From Spartobacteria bacterium (GTDB taxonomy: Bacteria > Verrucomicrobiota > Verrucomicrobiia > Chthoniobacterales > UBA10450), in NCBI GenBank assembly GCA_003169975.1, contig PNAA01000009.1, positions 82,671 to 146,670 on the forward strand: 64,000 bases of DNA, written 5' to 3'. The notes under the pieces are model-generated. The model ran no database searches, had not been told where the DNA came from, and saw only the letters and a list, made by a program, of their open reading frames with translations. Positions within the stretch are counted from its first letter, which is position 1; every line of letters begins with the position of its first letter. Below, piece by piece: positions 16,110 to 25,237 of the stretch. The translations under genes were made by a program, and so were the position numbers.

Positions 16110-18593
16110 TCAATGGGAACGCTGCGCGAGGACCAGATACTTCGCAGCGCTTGGGATGCCGTTGGTAAAGACCGTCACGAGAGCCGGGCCAAAAGGAAAG
16201 CCTACCACCGGGAGAGCGGTAAAACTTGTGGCCGACCAGCCGTGAACCGGATCGACCGGGAGAAAAACGACCTGGCTGCTTTCGAGGCTGCGTAACTGCA
16301 CGATTGGGTAATTGCTCGATGAATCCTGGGTGTTACCGCCAGAGGCCTGGGAGATGCCCTGGAATAGCGAGCCGGTGAGCTGGAGGCTCTTGCCGGCTTT
16401 TGCGACAGTAATGACAGGTTGCCACGCGCTGCTGAAGCCCAGGCCGACATCATAGAGTTCCGCGGTCTTGAGAATGCGGGTTGGACCAGTACCGCCTGCC
16501 ACTAGCGCCTTGCCGTTGGGCAGCAACGTCGCCGTGTGAGCAGTGCGCGCGTTGGCGAGGCTGCCGCTGGCCGTCCAGGTCCCACTGGCTGGATCGTAGA
16601 GTTCTGCGCTCGCGATAATGACGCCACCAGAACCGGCTGCGACGAGCACCTCCCCATCAGGCAGCAATGTCGCCGTCTGTCCGTCGCGCGCGGTGACGAG
16701 GTTCCCGGTCGCCGTCCAAGTCCCGCTCGCCGGATTGAAGAGTTCCGCGCTTGCGAGAAAGACGCCGTTATAACCTCCTGCGACGAGCACCTCGCCGTTA
16801 GGCAGCAACGTTGCGGTGTGAAACTTGCGCGCCGCGGCGAGGCTGCCGGCGGTCGCCCAGGTCCCGCTTGTCGGATCATAGAGTTCCGCGCTCGCGAGGT
16901 AGCCGCCGATGGAAGTGATGGAACCGGCTGCGACGAGCACCTGCCCGCTGGGCAGCAACGTCGCCGTGTGATCTTGGCGCGCGGTGACGAGGCTGCCGGT
17001 GGCCGTCCAAGTCCCGCTCGCCGGATCGTAGAGTTCCGCGCTCGCGAGAGGATTGAAGCTGCTGTCCTCTCCGCCTGCCACGAGCACTTTGCCGTCGGGC
17101 AGCAACGTCGCCGTATGCTGATCGCGTGCGGTGGCGAGACTGCCAGTCGCCGTCCAAGAGCCGGTTGCCGGATCGTAAAGTTCGGCGCTCGCCAAAATGA
17201 CTTGGTTGGTGGTGTCCCCTCCGGCGACGAGCACCTTGCCGTTGGGCAGCAACGTCGCCGTGTGACCAAAGCGTGCGGTGGCGAGGTTGCCGGTCGCCGT
17301 CCAGGTCCCGCTCGCCGGATTGTAGAGTTGCACGCTATCGGCGATACCGCCTGCGATGAGCACCCTGCCGTTGGGCAGCAACGTCGCCGTGTGCAGATAC
17401 TGCGCGGTCTTGAGGCTACCGGTAGTGGTCCAGGTTCCGTTCGCCGAATCGTAGAGTTCCGCGCTCGCGAGATAGCCCCCCTCGCCAAGACCGGCTGCGA
17501 CGAGGACCTTGCCGTTGGGCAGCAACGTCGCCGTGTGCGCAGTGCGTGTGGTGGCGAGGCTGCCGGTCGCCGTCCAGGTCCCGCTCGCCGGATCGTAGAG
17601 TTCCGCGCTTGAGAGATAGTTGAAGTTCATGTCATATCCGCCTGCGACGAGCACCTTGCCGTTGGGCAGCAACGTCGCCATGTGGTAATAGCGTCCGGTG
17701 CCTAGGCTGCCGGTGGCCGTCCAGGTCCCGCTCGCCGGATCGTAAAGTTCCGCGCTCGCGGAAGCGGAACCGCTGATGTCGATACCGGCTGCGACGAGCA
17801 CCTGGCCGTTGGGCAGCAACATCGCCGTGTGAAAATAGCGCCCGGTGCCTAGGCTGCCGGTCGCCGTCCAAGTCCCGCTCGCCGGATCGTAGAGTTCCGC
17901 GCTCGCAAGAGGATCGCCTTCAATTTCGGCTTCTCCTCCTGCGATGAGCACCTTGCCGTCGGGCAGCAACGTCGCCGTGTGAGAAAAGCGTGCATTGGCG
18001 AGGCTGCCGGTGGCCGTCCAGGTCCCGCTCGCTGGGTCGTAGAGTTCCGTGCTCGCGAAAGCAATGCCGCCGTTGTAGTCGCCGGCGACAAGCACCTTGC
18101 CGTTAGGCAGCAACGTCGCCGTGTGATCCGCGCGTGCGGTAACGAGGCTGCCGGTCGCCGTCCACTTTCCACTCGCCGGATCGTAGAGTTCCGCGCTCGA
18201 GAGAGAGGTGAAGTTGGTGTCATGACCGCCTGCCACAAGCACCTTGCCGTTGGGCAGCAACGTCGCCGTGTGATCGAAGCGTGCGGTGGCTAGGCTACCG
18301 GTAGTCGTCCAAGTCCCGCTCGCCGGATCGTAAAGTTCCGCCTTCGCGAGAGCGCCTTTGGGGTAGATGTAACCTCCTGCGACGAGCACCTTGCCATTGG
18401 GCAGCAACGTCGCGGTGTGCAGCTGGCGTGCGGTGTGAAGGCTGCCGGTCGGCTCAAATTGAAAAGGAGCACCCGCGCAAGGTTGCACGAGCGTCAGCCC
18501 CGCACCGAGAAAAAGTAGCGGGAACGCAATCCACCGCGCAAGAATCGAGCTGGCCGGACGAAGTCCAGCGACCAGGCAATGCAATGTTTTCAT
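16110..18593 (-). CDS. Secreted 14-repeat kelch protein
   Basis: 827 residues from the ATG at 18593, chosen because GGAGG lies 8 bases upstream; three further ATGs lie upstream. A long signal peptide ends in PCAGA. It is followed by 14 kelch units of about 48 residues (GSLATAR-HTATLLPNGKVLVAGG, then LASAELYDPASGTWTAT), enough for two seven-bladed propellers. The last 120 residues are a different domain (SLQLTGSLFQGISQASGG, YPIVQLRSLES). The repeats are very similar at DNA level, so copy number may vary by recombination. Probably an extracellular binding protein. Confidence 0.85.
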   Translation of the reverse strand: MKTLHCLVAGLRPASSILARWIAFPLLFLGAGLTLVQPCAGAPFQFEPTGSLHTARQLHTATLLPNGKVLVAGGYIYPKGALAKAELYDPASGTWTTTGSLATARFDHTATLLPNGKVLVAGGHDTNFTSLSSAELYDPASGKWTATGSLVTARADHTATLLPNGKVLVAGDYNGGIAFASTELYDPASGTWTATGSLANARFSHTATLLPDGKVLIAGGEAEIEGDPLASAELYDPASGTWTATGSLGTGRYFHTAMLLPNGQVLVAAGIDISGSASASAELYDPASGTWTATGSLGTGRYYHMATLLPNGKVLVAGGYDMNFNYLSSAELYDPASGTWTATGSLATTRTAHTATLLPNGKVLVAAGLGEGGYLASAELYDSANGTWTTTGSLKTAQYLHTATLLPNGRVLIAGGIADSVQLYNPASGTWTATGNLATARFGHTATLLPNGKVLVAGGDTTNQVILASAELYDPATGSWTATGSLATARDQHTATLLPDGKVLVAGGEDSSFNPLASAELYDPASGTWTATGSLVTARQDHTATLLPSGQVLVAAGSITSIGGYLASAELYDPTSGTWATAGSLAAARKFHTATLLPNGEVLVAGGYNGVFLASAELFNPASGTWTATGNLVTARDGQTATLLPDGEVLVAAGSGGVIIASAELYDPASGTWTASGSLANARTAHTATLLPNGKALVAGGTGPTRILKTAELYDVGLGFSSAWQPVITVAKAGKSLQLTGSLFQGISQASGGNTQDSSSNYPIVQLRSLESSQVVFLPVDPVHGWSATSFTALPVVGFPFGPALVTVFTNGIPSAAKYLVLAQRSH

Positions 18594-18898
18594 AGTTCTA
18601 GCCTCCATGTTTTTCATCTGCTCCAGCTCCGTCTGCAACCAGGGACCATCCGAAGGGGGAGTTGAGGGACGGCCGCTCTGCCGCTTAATCCCCCAGTAAC
18701 GACTCTCACCTCCAATCCGCGCTCAGCTGACTCGCTCTGGTTCCAGTTGGATCTGGAGATCGCGCAAAGCGGTGTTCCAGCGAAGGGTCCGGCTCCAGTG
18801 GCTTATTCAGCCGCGCCGAAAGATGCGTCGAAACGTCGGGTAACGTAATCGGAGACTCTTTTGCGCTCCCGCTTCGAATTTGTCGAGCTTTATTTTTC
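18594..18898. other. Upstream region of kelch gene
   Basis: Holds the ribosome-binding site of the kelch gene. No other gene is convincing. Short direct repeats (CTGGTTCCAG, CCGGCTCCAG) occur near 18740-18800. Confidence 0.3.
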
Positions 18899-18960
18899 GC
18901 GGGTCAACCGTCGTAGCGCCGACGGTCCAGCGGGTGAAGATGGTTGCGCGGTGCGAAAAT
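18899..18960 (+). repeat. Chimeric scar resembling deleted serine-recombinase locus
   Basis: The first 21 bases (GGTCAACCGTCGTAGCGCCG) equal 19712-19732, which lies upstream of the serine recombinase. The next 36 (CGGTCCAGCGGGTGAAGATG onward) equal the last codons of that gene (STVQRVKMVARC, 20468-20500). They are joined at a shared CGA. It looks like an older copy from which the gene was removed. Confidence 0.5.
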
Positions 18961-19183
18961 GCGTCGTCGATTATTTCGGCCTCGCCGATCAGCTGAAGCA
19001 GGCGCTGCCGAACTACACTCAAGCAGCGGGCGAGGCGATCCGAGCATAGACACCGCGGCCGCCATCGCACTCCTGCTCGAGAAACACGAGATCGCCTGCG
19101 GCATGATGCACGGTTTCGATTGGTCGAAGTGGCGCCACGGCACGCCCGCCGAACAGATGTCGCTGCCTCCGCCTCGGTTGCCG

Positions 19184-19275
19184 GTAAATCAGCTCGCGCG
19201 ATCAAAGGGGCGGGTCATATCAGCGGATCCGCGCGCAGCCGCGGATTTGGGGCACCGACGCTATGAGGTTAACCC
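19184..19275 (+). repeat. Dispersed ~95-bp repeat, copy 4
   Basis: Contains GCGCGATCAAAGGGGCGGGT, then ATCCGCGCGCAGCCGCGGAT, TTGGGGCACCGACGCTATGA and GGTTAACCC. Best match is to copy 1 at its end and copy 3 at its start. Confidence 0.4.
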
Positions 19276-19474
19276 AACCCTCCCAAGCCGCGCCACCCCA
19301 CGCCAACGCCACAGCGACCTTACCGCCCACTGGCGGCAAGATCGTCACCCCTTCGAGCCGAACGGGCATGAGTGGCTGCTCACCGGCGTCGTGAGCGGCG
19401 CGAAGGCGAAGCAGACTCTCCTGCCGTGCGGCGCACCACCACCCACCGGCCATCACCCCTCCGCTTATCATCAT
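19220..19474 (-). pseudogene. Second copy of small conserved peptide
   Basis: The minus frame contains AARQESLLRLRAAHDAGEQPL, MPVRL, then TILPPVGG. It matches the 14.6-kb copy closely and the intact-looking 58-residue frame at 23147-23323 (LLRLKAAHE, EQPIMPIADELLPPTGG). The C-terminal part runs into the dispersed repeat, so the copy is probably broken. Confidence 0.4.
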
Positions 19475-19859
19475 CGCCGCCCTTCACCCATGCAGCACCC
19501 ATGAGCACATGGGTAGGTAGGCATGGATGTGGCCTGTGCCACATAATGGTCCAGGATCGCGCAGGTGCGTCTTTGAGGTTCGGCGTGAACGTCGTGAAAA
19601 GGGTAATCAGGCATTTTCTTCCGAATTGTAAACAATTCGACGCCGCCAGAGGCTCTGTGCGGCGTCCGAAGGGGGAGCGCCGCTGTCATGACCCCTGGCC
19701 CGTCGCCGTGGTCAACCGTCGTAGCGCCGAGTCTGTATTCAAATAATCGTTGGCGAAAATTGGTTAATCGCTTTCGAGGTGAAAAATTGCGCATGCCTTC
19801 CCGTTTGGTGTATTCACGAAAACATTTGATTAATTGAATACGTCGGCTAGACTGGCGGT
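19276..19859. other. Gap upstream of serine recombinase
   Basis: Apart from the peptide-gene copy there is no convincing frame. Bases 19712-19732 match the chimeric scar at 18899. An A/T-rich stretch at 19800-19850 probably holds the recombinase promoter. Confidence 0.35.
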
Positions 19860-20501
19860 ATGCCAAAGAAATCCGTCATTCCGGTCGCAATCCTCGTCCG
19901 CGTCTCGACCTCGAAGCAGGAAACAAATCGCCAAGTCCACGAACTGACTCAATACGCCAAGAGCAAAGGCTACTTGATCGTTGAGGTATGCAAGGAAACG
20001 ATCTCCGGCTCTGCGGCCGATGATGAACGCGAGGGGTTAAGGGCCGTCGAGGAACTGGCCGCGGCCGGCCAGATCCGGAAGGTGCTCGTGCATGAAATCT
20101 CGCGCCTGGCACGGCGGAACAGTGTCGCGCACAAGTTCGTTGAAACCCTCGAGCATTACGGAGTCTCCCTCTACTGGCACGCCCAAGGCATCGAGACGCT
20201 GCTAGCGAGCGGCAAGCGCAATCCGGCCGCCGGCATCATGCTTGCGTTGCTCGCTGAGATGGCTCGAAGCGAGCATGAAGTTCTGAAAGCGCGAATCGCG
20301 TCCGGCTTGGCAGAGGCGCGGCGACGTGGCCAGAAGCTTGGGCGGCCCCGAGGAACTACTGTGGCGCCGGCAGAATTCTTGAGGAAACACAAAGACATCG
20401 TGCGCCTGTTGAAGTCCGGCCAGTCGGTCCGCAATGCTGCGACGATCGCCGGCAAGGGCGTTTCGACGGTCCAGCGGGTGAAGATGGTTGCGCGGTGCTA
20501 A
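19860..20501 (+). CDS. Small serine recombinase (resolvase/invertase family)
   Basis: 213 residues, the usual size for resolvases and invertases. The catalytic serine is S16 in VRVSTSKQ (R14 nearby), and the second arginine cluster is HEISRLARRN (R82, R85). The E-helix region follows (LLAEMARSEHEVLKARIASGLAEARRRGQKLGRPRG) and a C-terminal helix-turn-helix (GQSVRNAATIAGKGVSTVQRVK). It would catalyse site-specific strand exchange at short sites. The scar at 18899-18960 matches both flanks of this gene. Confidence 0.9.
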   Translation: MPKKSVIPVAILVRVSTSKQETNRQVHELTQYAKSKGYLIVEVCKETISGSAADDEREGLRAVEELAAAGQIRKVLVHEISRLARRNSVAHKFVETLEHYGVSLYWHAQGIETLLASGKRNPAAGIMLALLAEMARSEHEVLKARIASGLAEARRRGQKLGRPRGTTVAPAEFLRKHKDIVRLLKSGQSVRNAATIAGKGVSTVQRVKMVARC

Positions 20502-20535
20502 AATGCTGGGTGTTGGGTCTGATTGAGCATGGAAA

Positions 20536-20778
20536 TTAGAGGCCAGCCGCCCTGATGTCGGAGAGCGCCATCTGCGCCTCTACTCCGCAAAGCCAGATTC
20601 GTTCACCGTCTGTTGTGATGATTTCGAGAGTGGTCTCCACCTCGGCGTAGTGCTCAACCTTTTGCAGGCTCGGGTTAACGTCGATAATGCGTTCTCTGTC
20701 CTGAACTCGACTGCCCGGCACATACGATTTTACGCAACTTGGATTTAGATTTCCCTTCGGTGTTCTGATAGAGCTCAT
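20536..20778 (-). CDS. Small hypothetical protein
   Basis: 80 residues with alternating strand character (YAEVETTLEIITTDGERIWLCG) and a short C-terminal helix (EAQMALSDIRAAGL). No family recognised. It is convergent with the serine recombinase and may belong to the same mobile unit. Confidence 0.5.
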   Translation of the reverse strand: MSSIRTPKGNLNPSCVKSYVPGSRVQDRERIIDVNPSLQKVEHYAEVETTLEIITTDGERIWLCGVEAQMALSDIRAAGL

Positions 20779-20866
20779 TCGCTTAGAAAACCAACAACGC
20801 GGACGATTCGATGGCGACAGCCGCCTCCCGTCTAGGCGGATCGGAGGCTAGCGGCACCGGTGTATG

Positions 20867-21067
20867 TCAAAACCGGACCCCTGATTTGATATACAAAAAC
20901 TGATTGGAAGTCAACGCGCCCACGCAGAGCAAACCGATACCGATCTTACGAGTTCTCTTACTAACCGATGCTCGACCGAGGGTCTCGGCGACCAGGCCGA
21001 AGCCCGCGATCCAGATGGGCGGGGGGATCGTCGCTGCATGCAGTGGCCACTGGCCGTAAATGGGCAC
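20867..21067 (-). CDS. Possible small membrane protein
   Basis: 66 residues with two moderately hydrophobic stretches (IPPPIWIAGFGLVAETLG and IGIGLLCVGALTSNQFLYI). Protein-like but short, without homologs I recognise. Outside it, 20779-21114 shows nothing. Confidence 0.25.
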   Translation of the reverse strand: MPIYGQWPLHAATIPPPIWIAGFGLVAETLGRASVSKRTRKIGIGLLCVGALTSNQFLYIKSGVRF

Positions 21068-21114
21068 TTCCGAGAAGCGGAAACCCCGCTTCCGGAGGGG
21101 TATAGCCTGGCGGT

Positions 21115-22959
21115 CTATCCCGTTTTAGGCCGCCCTTGGGCCCGCATCTGACGAGCTGCGGTGCGAATGGTCGCGCCGCTTTCCCGCACATCTTCTTCGC
21201 GGTGATATTTCTCGCGGGCGCTGAGAATGCCGGCTCGGCCCAGATAGCCGATGACTCTGTTCGGCGCGGCGCGCTTCACCACGGGCAAGCGACCGATGTC
21301 GTGGCGCAGGAGCTTGGCGATGACGTCGTAAAGTGTTTCATCCGGGTAGGTGACGACCAGTGCTTTCTGGCCCGCCTCCAGCACGGTAAGGGTGGCACCG
21401 GGCCAGCGCGCAAAGGCGCGCACGATGTCTCCGCGAGTGATAATTCCCGCCAAGTCACCCGCCTCATTCACGAGCAGCGTCCCCTGATGCGAGCAGACCA
21501 GGGGGTCGCCGCTCGCCACCCGCGCCGAGTATTGCGACAAAGGCGTGTCCGCAGCGAGCACTGTAAAGTCCCGATCCATCACGTCGGCTACGCGCATCAA
21601 CTCGAAGAGATCGACACTGTATTCCCGCGCGATGTGCTGCCCGCGCCGGGCCAGCTTTTCCGTGAGGATCGAGCGTTTCATCAGGAGCACGGTCACGGCC
21701 AAAGCTGCGACCGAGCCGCAGAGCAAGGCCGGCAGCGCGTTGAAATCGGCAGTGAGCTCAAGCATGAAGAACATGCCGGTGAGCGGCGAGCGCATCGTGC
21801 CGCCCATCATGCCGGCCATTGCCACCATCGCCCAAAGACCGGGATCACCGGCCGGCAGCCATTGCCCCACGAGCGCTCCGAGCGCGCCGCCGATGATGAG
21901 TAACGGCGCAAGCACACCTCCCGAAGTGCCTGAGCCTAGCGAGATCGACCAGACGACGGCTTTCAATGCCAGCAGAGACATCACTGCGGCTCCCAGAATG
22001 TGCCCCTTGAGCAGGCCATCGATCAGGTAATACCCGACCCCGAGCACGCGCGGATCGAACCAGCCACCGACACCGACGAAGATCGCGCCGATCGCCGGCC
22101 ACCACATCCAATGAATCGGTAGCTTGAGAAAAATATCTTCGCAGAAGTAGACGAGCACGGTCAGCAATCCCGAGGCAAAACCGGCCAGAATTCCGGTCGG
22201 GACCGCCCACAGAATCACTGACGGCCCGAGCGCCGCATGCGGAGGAATCGGGAAAATCGGTCCGGCGCCAATCAAGGGCACGCGCAGAAGGCTCGCCACC
22301 ACCGAGGCCACGGCCACCGGAATGAAACTGCGCGGCCGCCATTCAAAAAGCAGCAACTCCACCGCGAGGAGCGTCGCCGCGATCGGCGTGGAAAAGACCG
22401 CCGCCATGCCACCAGCCGCGCCGGCCACGAGCAGCGTCTTTCGTTCCGCCGCTGTCAGATGGAAGAACTGCGCGATGATCGAGCCGAACGCACAGCCCGT
22501 CATGATGATCGGCCCCTCGGCGCCGAACGGTCCGCCGGTCCCGATGGAGATCGCGGAGGAGATCGGCTTGAGCAGCGCCACTTTCGGGTCCACGATGCTC
22601 CTGCCGAGCAGGATCGCTTCGAGCGCTTCCGGGATTCCGTGGCCACGGATCTTTTCCGAGCCGTAGCGCGCCATGAGCCCGATAATGAGCGCGCCCACCA
22701 CCGGCGCGGCGATAATCCACGGCCCGAGATGATGATTTTCCAGCGGCGGCAGAACGGTCCCGAAGCGTTGAAAGAAAACGAGATTCGTAATCTCAGCGAT
22801 CAACCAAAGCAGCGCCTTGGCCACGAGGGCGCTCACCACGCCGACGGGTATGGCGAGTCCGACCAGCACCAGCATGCGCGAATCGGTCCGGAAATCCCGC
22901 AGCAACGAATGACCTTCGTTAGCTATCGGTTCAGAGGAAGGCAAATCGGCTGATCGCAT
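21115..22959 (-). CDS. ClC chloride channel/transporter with CBS domains
   Basis: 614 residues from MRSADLPSSEP; a longer in-frame GTG start at 23163 adds an unlikely 68-residue leader. It has about ten or more membrane segments and the ClC filter motifs: GHGIPEA (GSGIP equivalent), GTGGPFGAEGPI (GREGP equivalent, gating Glu kept) and GTSGGVLAP (GxFxP region). Two CBS domains occupy the C-terminal 150 residues (VADVMDRDFTVLAADTPL and LYDVIAKLLRHDIGRLPVV) and probably sense nucleotides. The role is chloride movement or Cl-/H+ exchange across the cytoplasmic membrane. Confidence 0.9.
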   Translation of the reverse strand: MRSADLPSSEPIANEGHSLLRDFRTDSRMLVLVGLAIPVGVVSALVAKALLWLIAEITNLVFFQRFGTVLPPLENHHLGPWIIAAPVVGALIIGLMARYGSEKIRGHGIPEALEAILLGRSIVDPKVALLKPISSAISIGTGGPFGAEGPIIMTGCAFGSIIAQFFHLTAAERKTLLVAGAAGGMAAVFSTPIAATLLAVELLLFEWRPRSFIPVAVASVVASLLRVPLIGAGPIFPIPPHAALGPSVILWAVPTGILAGFASGLLTVLVYFCEDIFLKLPIHWMWWPAIGAIFVGVGGWFDPRVLGVGYYLIDGLLKGHILGAAVMSLLALKAVVWSISLGSGTSGGVLAPLLIIGGALGALVGQWLPAGDPGLWAMVAMAGMMGGTMRSPLTGMFFMLELTADFNALPALLCGSVAALAVTVLLMKRSILTEKLARRGQHIAREYSVDLFELMRVADVMDRDFTVLAADTPLSQYSARVASGDPLVCSHQGTLLVNEAGDLAGIITRGDIVRAFARWPGATLTVLEAGQKALVVTYPDETLYDVIAKLLRHDIGRLPVVKRAAPNRVIGYLGRAGILSAREKYHREEDVRESGATIRTAARQMRAQGRPKTG

Positions 22960-23146
22960 CCGGCCGACAATTGTGCGGACACCTCGAAGATTCAAGACGC
23001 ATTCAGTTCGCCGAGGAAGTTTGTAGACGTCGATTCTTGAATCTTGCGGAGGGCAGTTTGTAATTTTGCCAGCATCGATCCTTCGAGCCTTTTCACGTGG
23101 CATCGCGGCCGGGCTGGTCTTCAGCTTCTTCAACTGGAGAACGCCG

Positions 23147-23323
23147 TCAGCCCGTCCGCCCACGGGCGGAGTTGGGGTTCACGCCGCCCGTGGGCGGGAG
23201 CAGCTCATCAGCGATGGGCATGATGGGCTGTTCTTCCCGCTCGTGCGCCGCCTTGAGACGCAAGAGCGATGCGCGACGAGCGGCGATCAGCTCTTGCTGT
23301 TCGGCGGGGCCGATGACGAGCAT
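23147..23323 (-). CDS. 58-residue conserved peptide, best-preserved copy
   Basis: Opens MLVIGPAEQQELIAARRASL, then LRLKAAHEREEQPIMPIADELLPPTGG. Decayed copies of the same core lie near 14.65 and 19.4 kb. One long amphipathic helix followed by a Pro-rich end. Function unknown; conservation of the reading in three places suggests it was once a real gene. Confidence 0.45.
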   Translation of the reverse strand: MLVIGPAEQQELIAARRASLLRLKAAHEREEQPIMPIADELLPPTGGVNPNSARGRTG

Positions 23324-23328
23324 GCACT

Positions 23329-23347
23329 AATTGGGGTCGCGTCTAAA
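23329..23347 (+). repeat. Left outer inverted repeat of composite element
   Basis: AATTGGGGTCGCGTCTAAA; its exact complement is at 23782-23800. The pair encloses two MITE copies and a 138-bp spacer. The same kind of end (TCAGATCTTTTA, TTTTAGATTTGACCCC) flanks the MITE at 34603. Confidence 0.55.
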
Positions 23348-23495
23348 GGGCGTGTTGCTCAAACGCCCTTTCTGTAATGAGGGAAAAAGACGAAGTCACA
23401 GAATGACCTGTAGCGCATTTTGATTTTGCGGCAGGGTGATTTGAACCCCTCACTTAGCAACATTTGTGGCTAAAGCCGATTTGAGCAACACGCCC
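23348..23495 (+). mobile_element. 148-bp MITE, copy A
   Basis: Terminal inverted repeats GGGCGTGTTGCTCAAA / TTTGAGCAACACGCCC (16 bp, perfect). The interior contains GGTGATTTGAACCCCTCA, which resembles a tRNA T-arm on the minus strand. Flanks show a 4-bp TAAA repeat. It differs from copy B at one base. Confidence 0.75.
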
Positions 23496-23633
23496 TAAAT
23501 ATTTTGACATTCTTGCAAGAGTGTTCTTCGCTCTTTTGGGCTGGCGTCGAACTCGAGGCGCAGCGGCCGAGCCACCCAAAAATCCTCTCGCTTCCTATGC
23601 AATTGTCATCCTATGCAATTGTCAAAATGTTTA

Positions 23634-23781
23634 GGGCGTGTTGCTCAAACGCCCTTTCTGTAATGAGGGAAAAAGACGAAGTCACAGAATGACCTGTAGC
23701 GCATCTTGATTTTGCGGCAGGGTGATTTGAACCCCTCACTTAGCAACATTTGTGGCTAAAGCCGATTTGAGCAACACGCCC
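23634..23781 (+). mobile_element. 148-bp MITE, copy B
   Basis: Same orientation, length and termini as copy A, with TTTA on both sides. The near identity of three copies suggests recent mobility using a transposase that is not in this window. Confidence 0.75.
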
Positions 23782-23809
23782 TTTAGACGCGACCCCAATT
23801 CCCTTCTCC

Positions 23810-25237
23810 TCACCGCGAAGAGAACACGGTTTGTTTCTCAAACCGTCCATCATCTTGAAACATTACGAAGGCTCTCCGAGGAGACCTAGGATCAACCCAT
23901 CTTGTGTCAATTGATCCAGCATCATGTCGAAGACCAATAATCACCTCGTAGTCCCTTCCTTTGCCTGTCAACACCTCAAAGGCATGGGTTTCATTCTCCA
24001 CGGGACCTCCCCAAAAGTCGTATAGCTCGTTTTCAACGTACAGCGTGGCGATTCCTCCAGTTATACCAATGGCTTCCGCGTTAAGCGATTGAGTCCTCGA
24101 TTCGATCAACTTTCGATAACGGTTCGAGTTTTCCTCGCTCATACCCTGCGTTAGTTTGCTGAATAGGACCTCGTTGATGTGTCGAGCGTCTCCTGGCGTC
24201 AACTGCACGCTTGGCGCGGCGACCTTTCGGTACGTTCCCTTCACCAAGTCAAATAGAAAAGCCCATCGACTGCTTACGTTGTACACCATGAGACCAGTCT
24301 GAAAATATTGCTCGTGTACGTTTGCAAAGGCGATAGAGCCTGGATAGCCATGTTGCTTTATCAGTGGAGACTGATCTTTCATCCACTGTTCAAAAAGATT
24401 CCATATGTCTGTCTGTCTAGATGTCAATTCTGCGGGTCGCTGCGGGCGAGTCTCTTCAGGAGGGCGCGCTGCGGTCTCTACCACCTTCGGCGAAAACAAC
24501 AACATCGCGATGGAGAACCCGAGCGCACCTGTCGCGCGGAGCGCTAGTCCTTGTCCCTTCCATGATAAGCTAAACTGACCCGGAAGCGTTGCTCCGACGA
24601 CGCCCGCGGCAACAGCGAGCACAACCCTAAGCACTATTACTAGGTTCGGATCGGCGAACGGGGCGTTTCTGATAAGGAGGAAAGCTACAAGGCACAAGAC
24701 TATCGAGATCCCAGAATATGCTGCAATCTTGTCTGAATTCAAAAATGATCTTTGACCGTTTGCCATACGTTTCTCCTCGCGACGCCTCCGTTCCGCTATC
24801 ACGCTTTGGCAATGGAGGTCAATCTCAATGTGGTATTTGGTCCGAACTTCTTCGTACGCGCCGTCAAAGGTCTCCCTTGGCATGGCGCGTCCGTTCTGCC
24901 TAAGAGCCGCCATATACGAACGAGCGCAGTCCGCCGCTGCGCTCAAATATGAATCAAATTTTTGCTTCAGATCTGCAGCCAACTCCGGATATGGCTCCAG
25001 ATCCACCCCGCTGAGTACCCGCAGCATCTCGGACCAGACAGCGGCGGCCAAATCCTTGTAGTGGTCGAAGTAAACGCCGGTGTGCGCAAATACGGCAGCG
25101 CCCGATCCACTAATGCCCACCGCTACATCCTTCTCTGCACGCCTTCTAATTTTCCTATCCAACTCCGAACTTTGCGAATTGAGAATTAGCCCTACAGCGT
25201 TATCCATGAGCGTCCCGGTATTGGCCGCAAGCGTCAT
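23810..25237 (-). CDS. Hypothetical membrane protein
   Basis: 475 residues. The N-terminal 160 are helical and soluble, with a coiled-coil-like end (SVIAERRRREEKR). Three hydrophobic segments follow at about 172-250 (AAYSGISIVLCLVAFLLI, LVIVLRVVLAVAAGVVGA, LRATGALGFSIAMLLF). The C-terminal 200 residues are soluble. The middle part (ATLPGQFSLSWKGQGLALRATGALGF) resembles membrane anchors found in many uncharacterised signalling proteins. The ATG lies 12 bases after a GTTAGGC box (25256-25250), so it may be a cassette gene. Function unknown. Confidence 0.6.
   Translation of the reverse strand: MTLAANTGTLMDNAVGLILNSQSSELDRKIRRRAEKDVAVGISGSGAAVFAHTGVYFDHYKDLAAAVWSEMLRVLSGVDLEPYPELAADLKQKFDSYLSAAADCARSYMAALRQNGRAMPRETFDGAYEEVRTKYHIEIDLHCQSVIAERRRREEKRMANGQRSFLNSDKIAAYSGISIVLCLVAFLLIRNAPFADPNLVIVLRVVLAVAAGVVGATLPGQFSLSWKGQGLALRATGALGFSIAMLLFSPKVVETAARPPEETRPQRPAELTSRQTDIWNLFEQWMKDQSPLIKQHGYPGSIAFANVHEQYFQTGLMVYNVSSRWAFLFDLVKGTYRKVAAPSVQLTPGDARHINEVLFSKLTQGMSEENSNRYRKLIESRTQSLNAEAIGITGGIATLYVENELYDFWGGPVENETHAFEVLTGKGRDYEVIIGLRHDAGSIDTRWVDPRSPRRAFVMFQDDGRFEKQTVFSSR

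Noticed and set aside
16502..17612. Long frames on both strands overlapping the kelch gene
   Set aside because: Their repeat units are shadows of the kelch codons (repetitive, Arg-rich) and have no domain of their own.
18807..19205. 132-codon minus frame across the chimeric scar
   Set aside because: Arg-rich and crossing two unrelated repeat pieces; no support as a gene.
22237..22953. Plus-strand 238-codon frame opposite the ClC gene
   Set aside because: His/Arg/Glu-rich shadow of a membrane protein; the minus frame has all ClC motifs.
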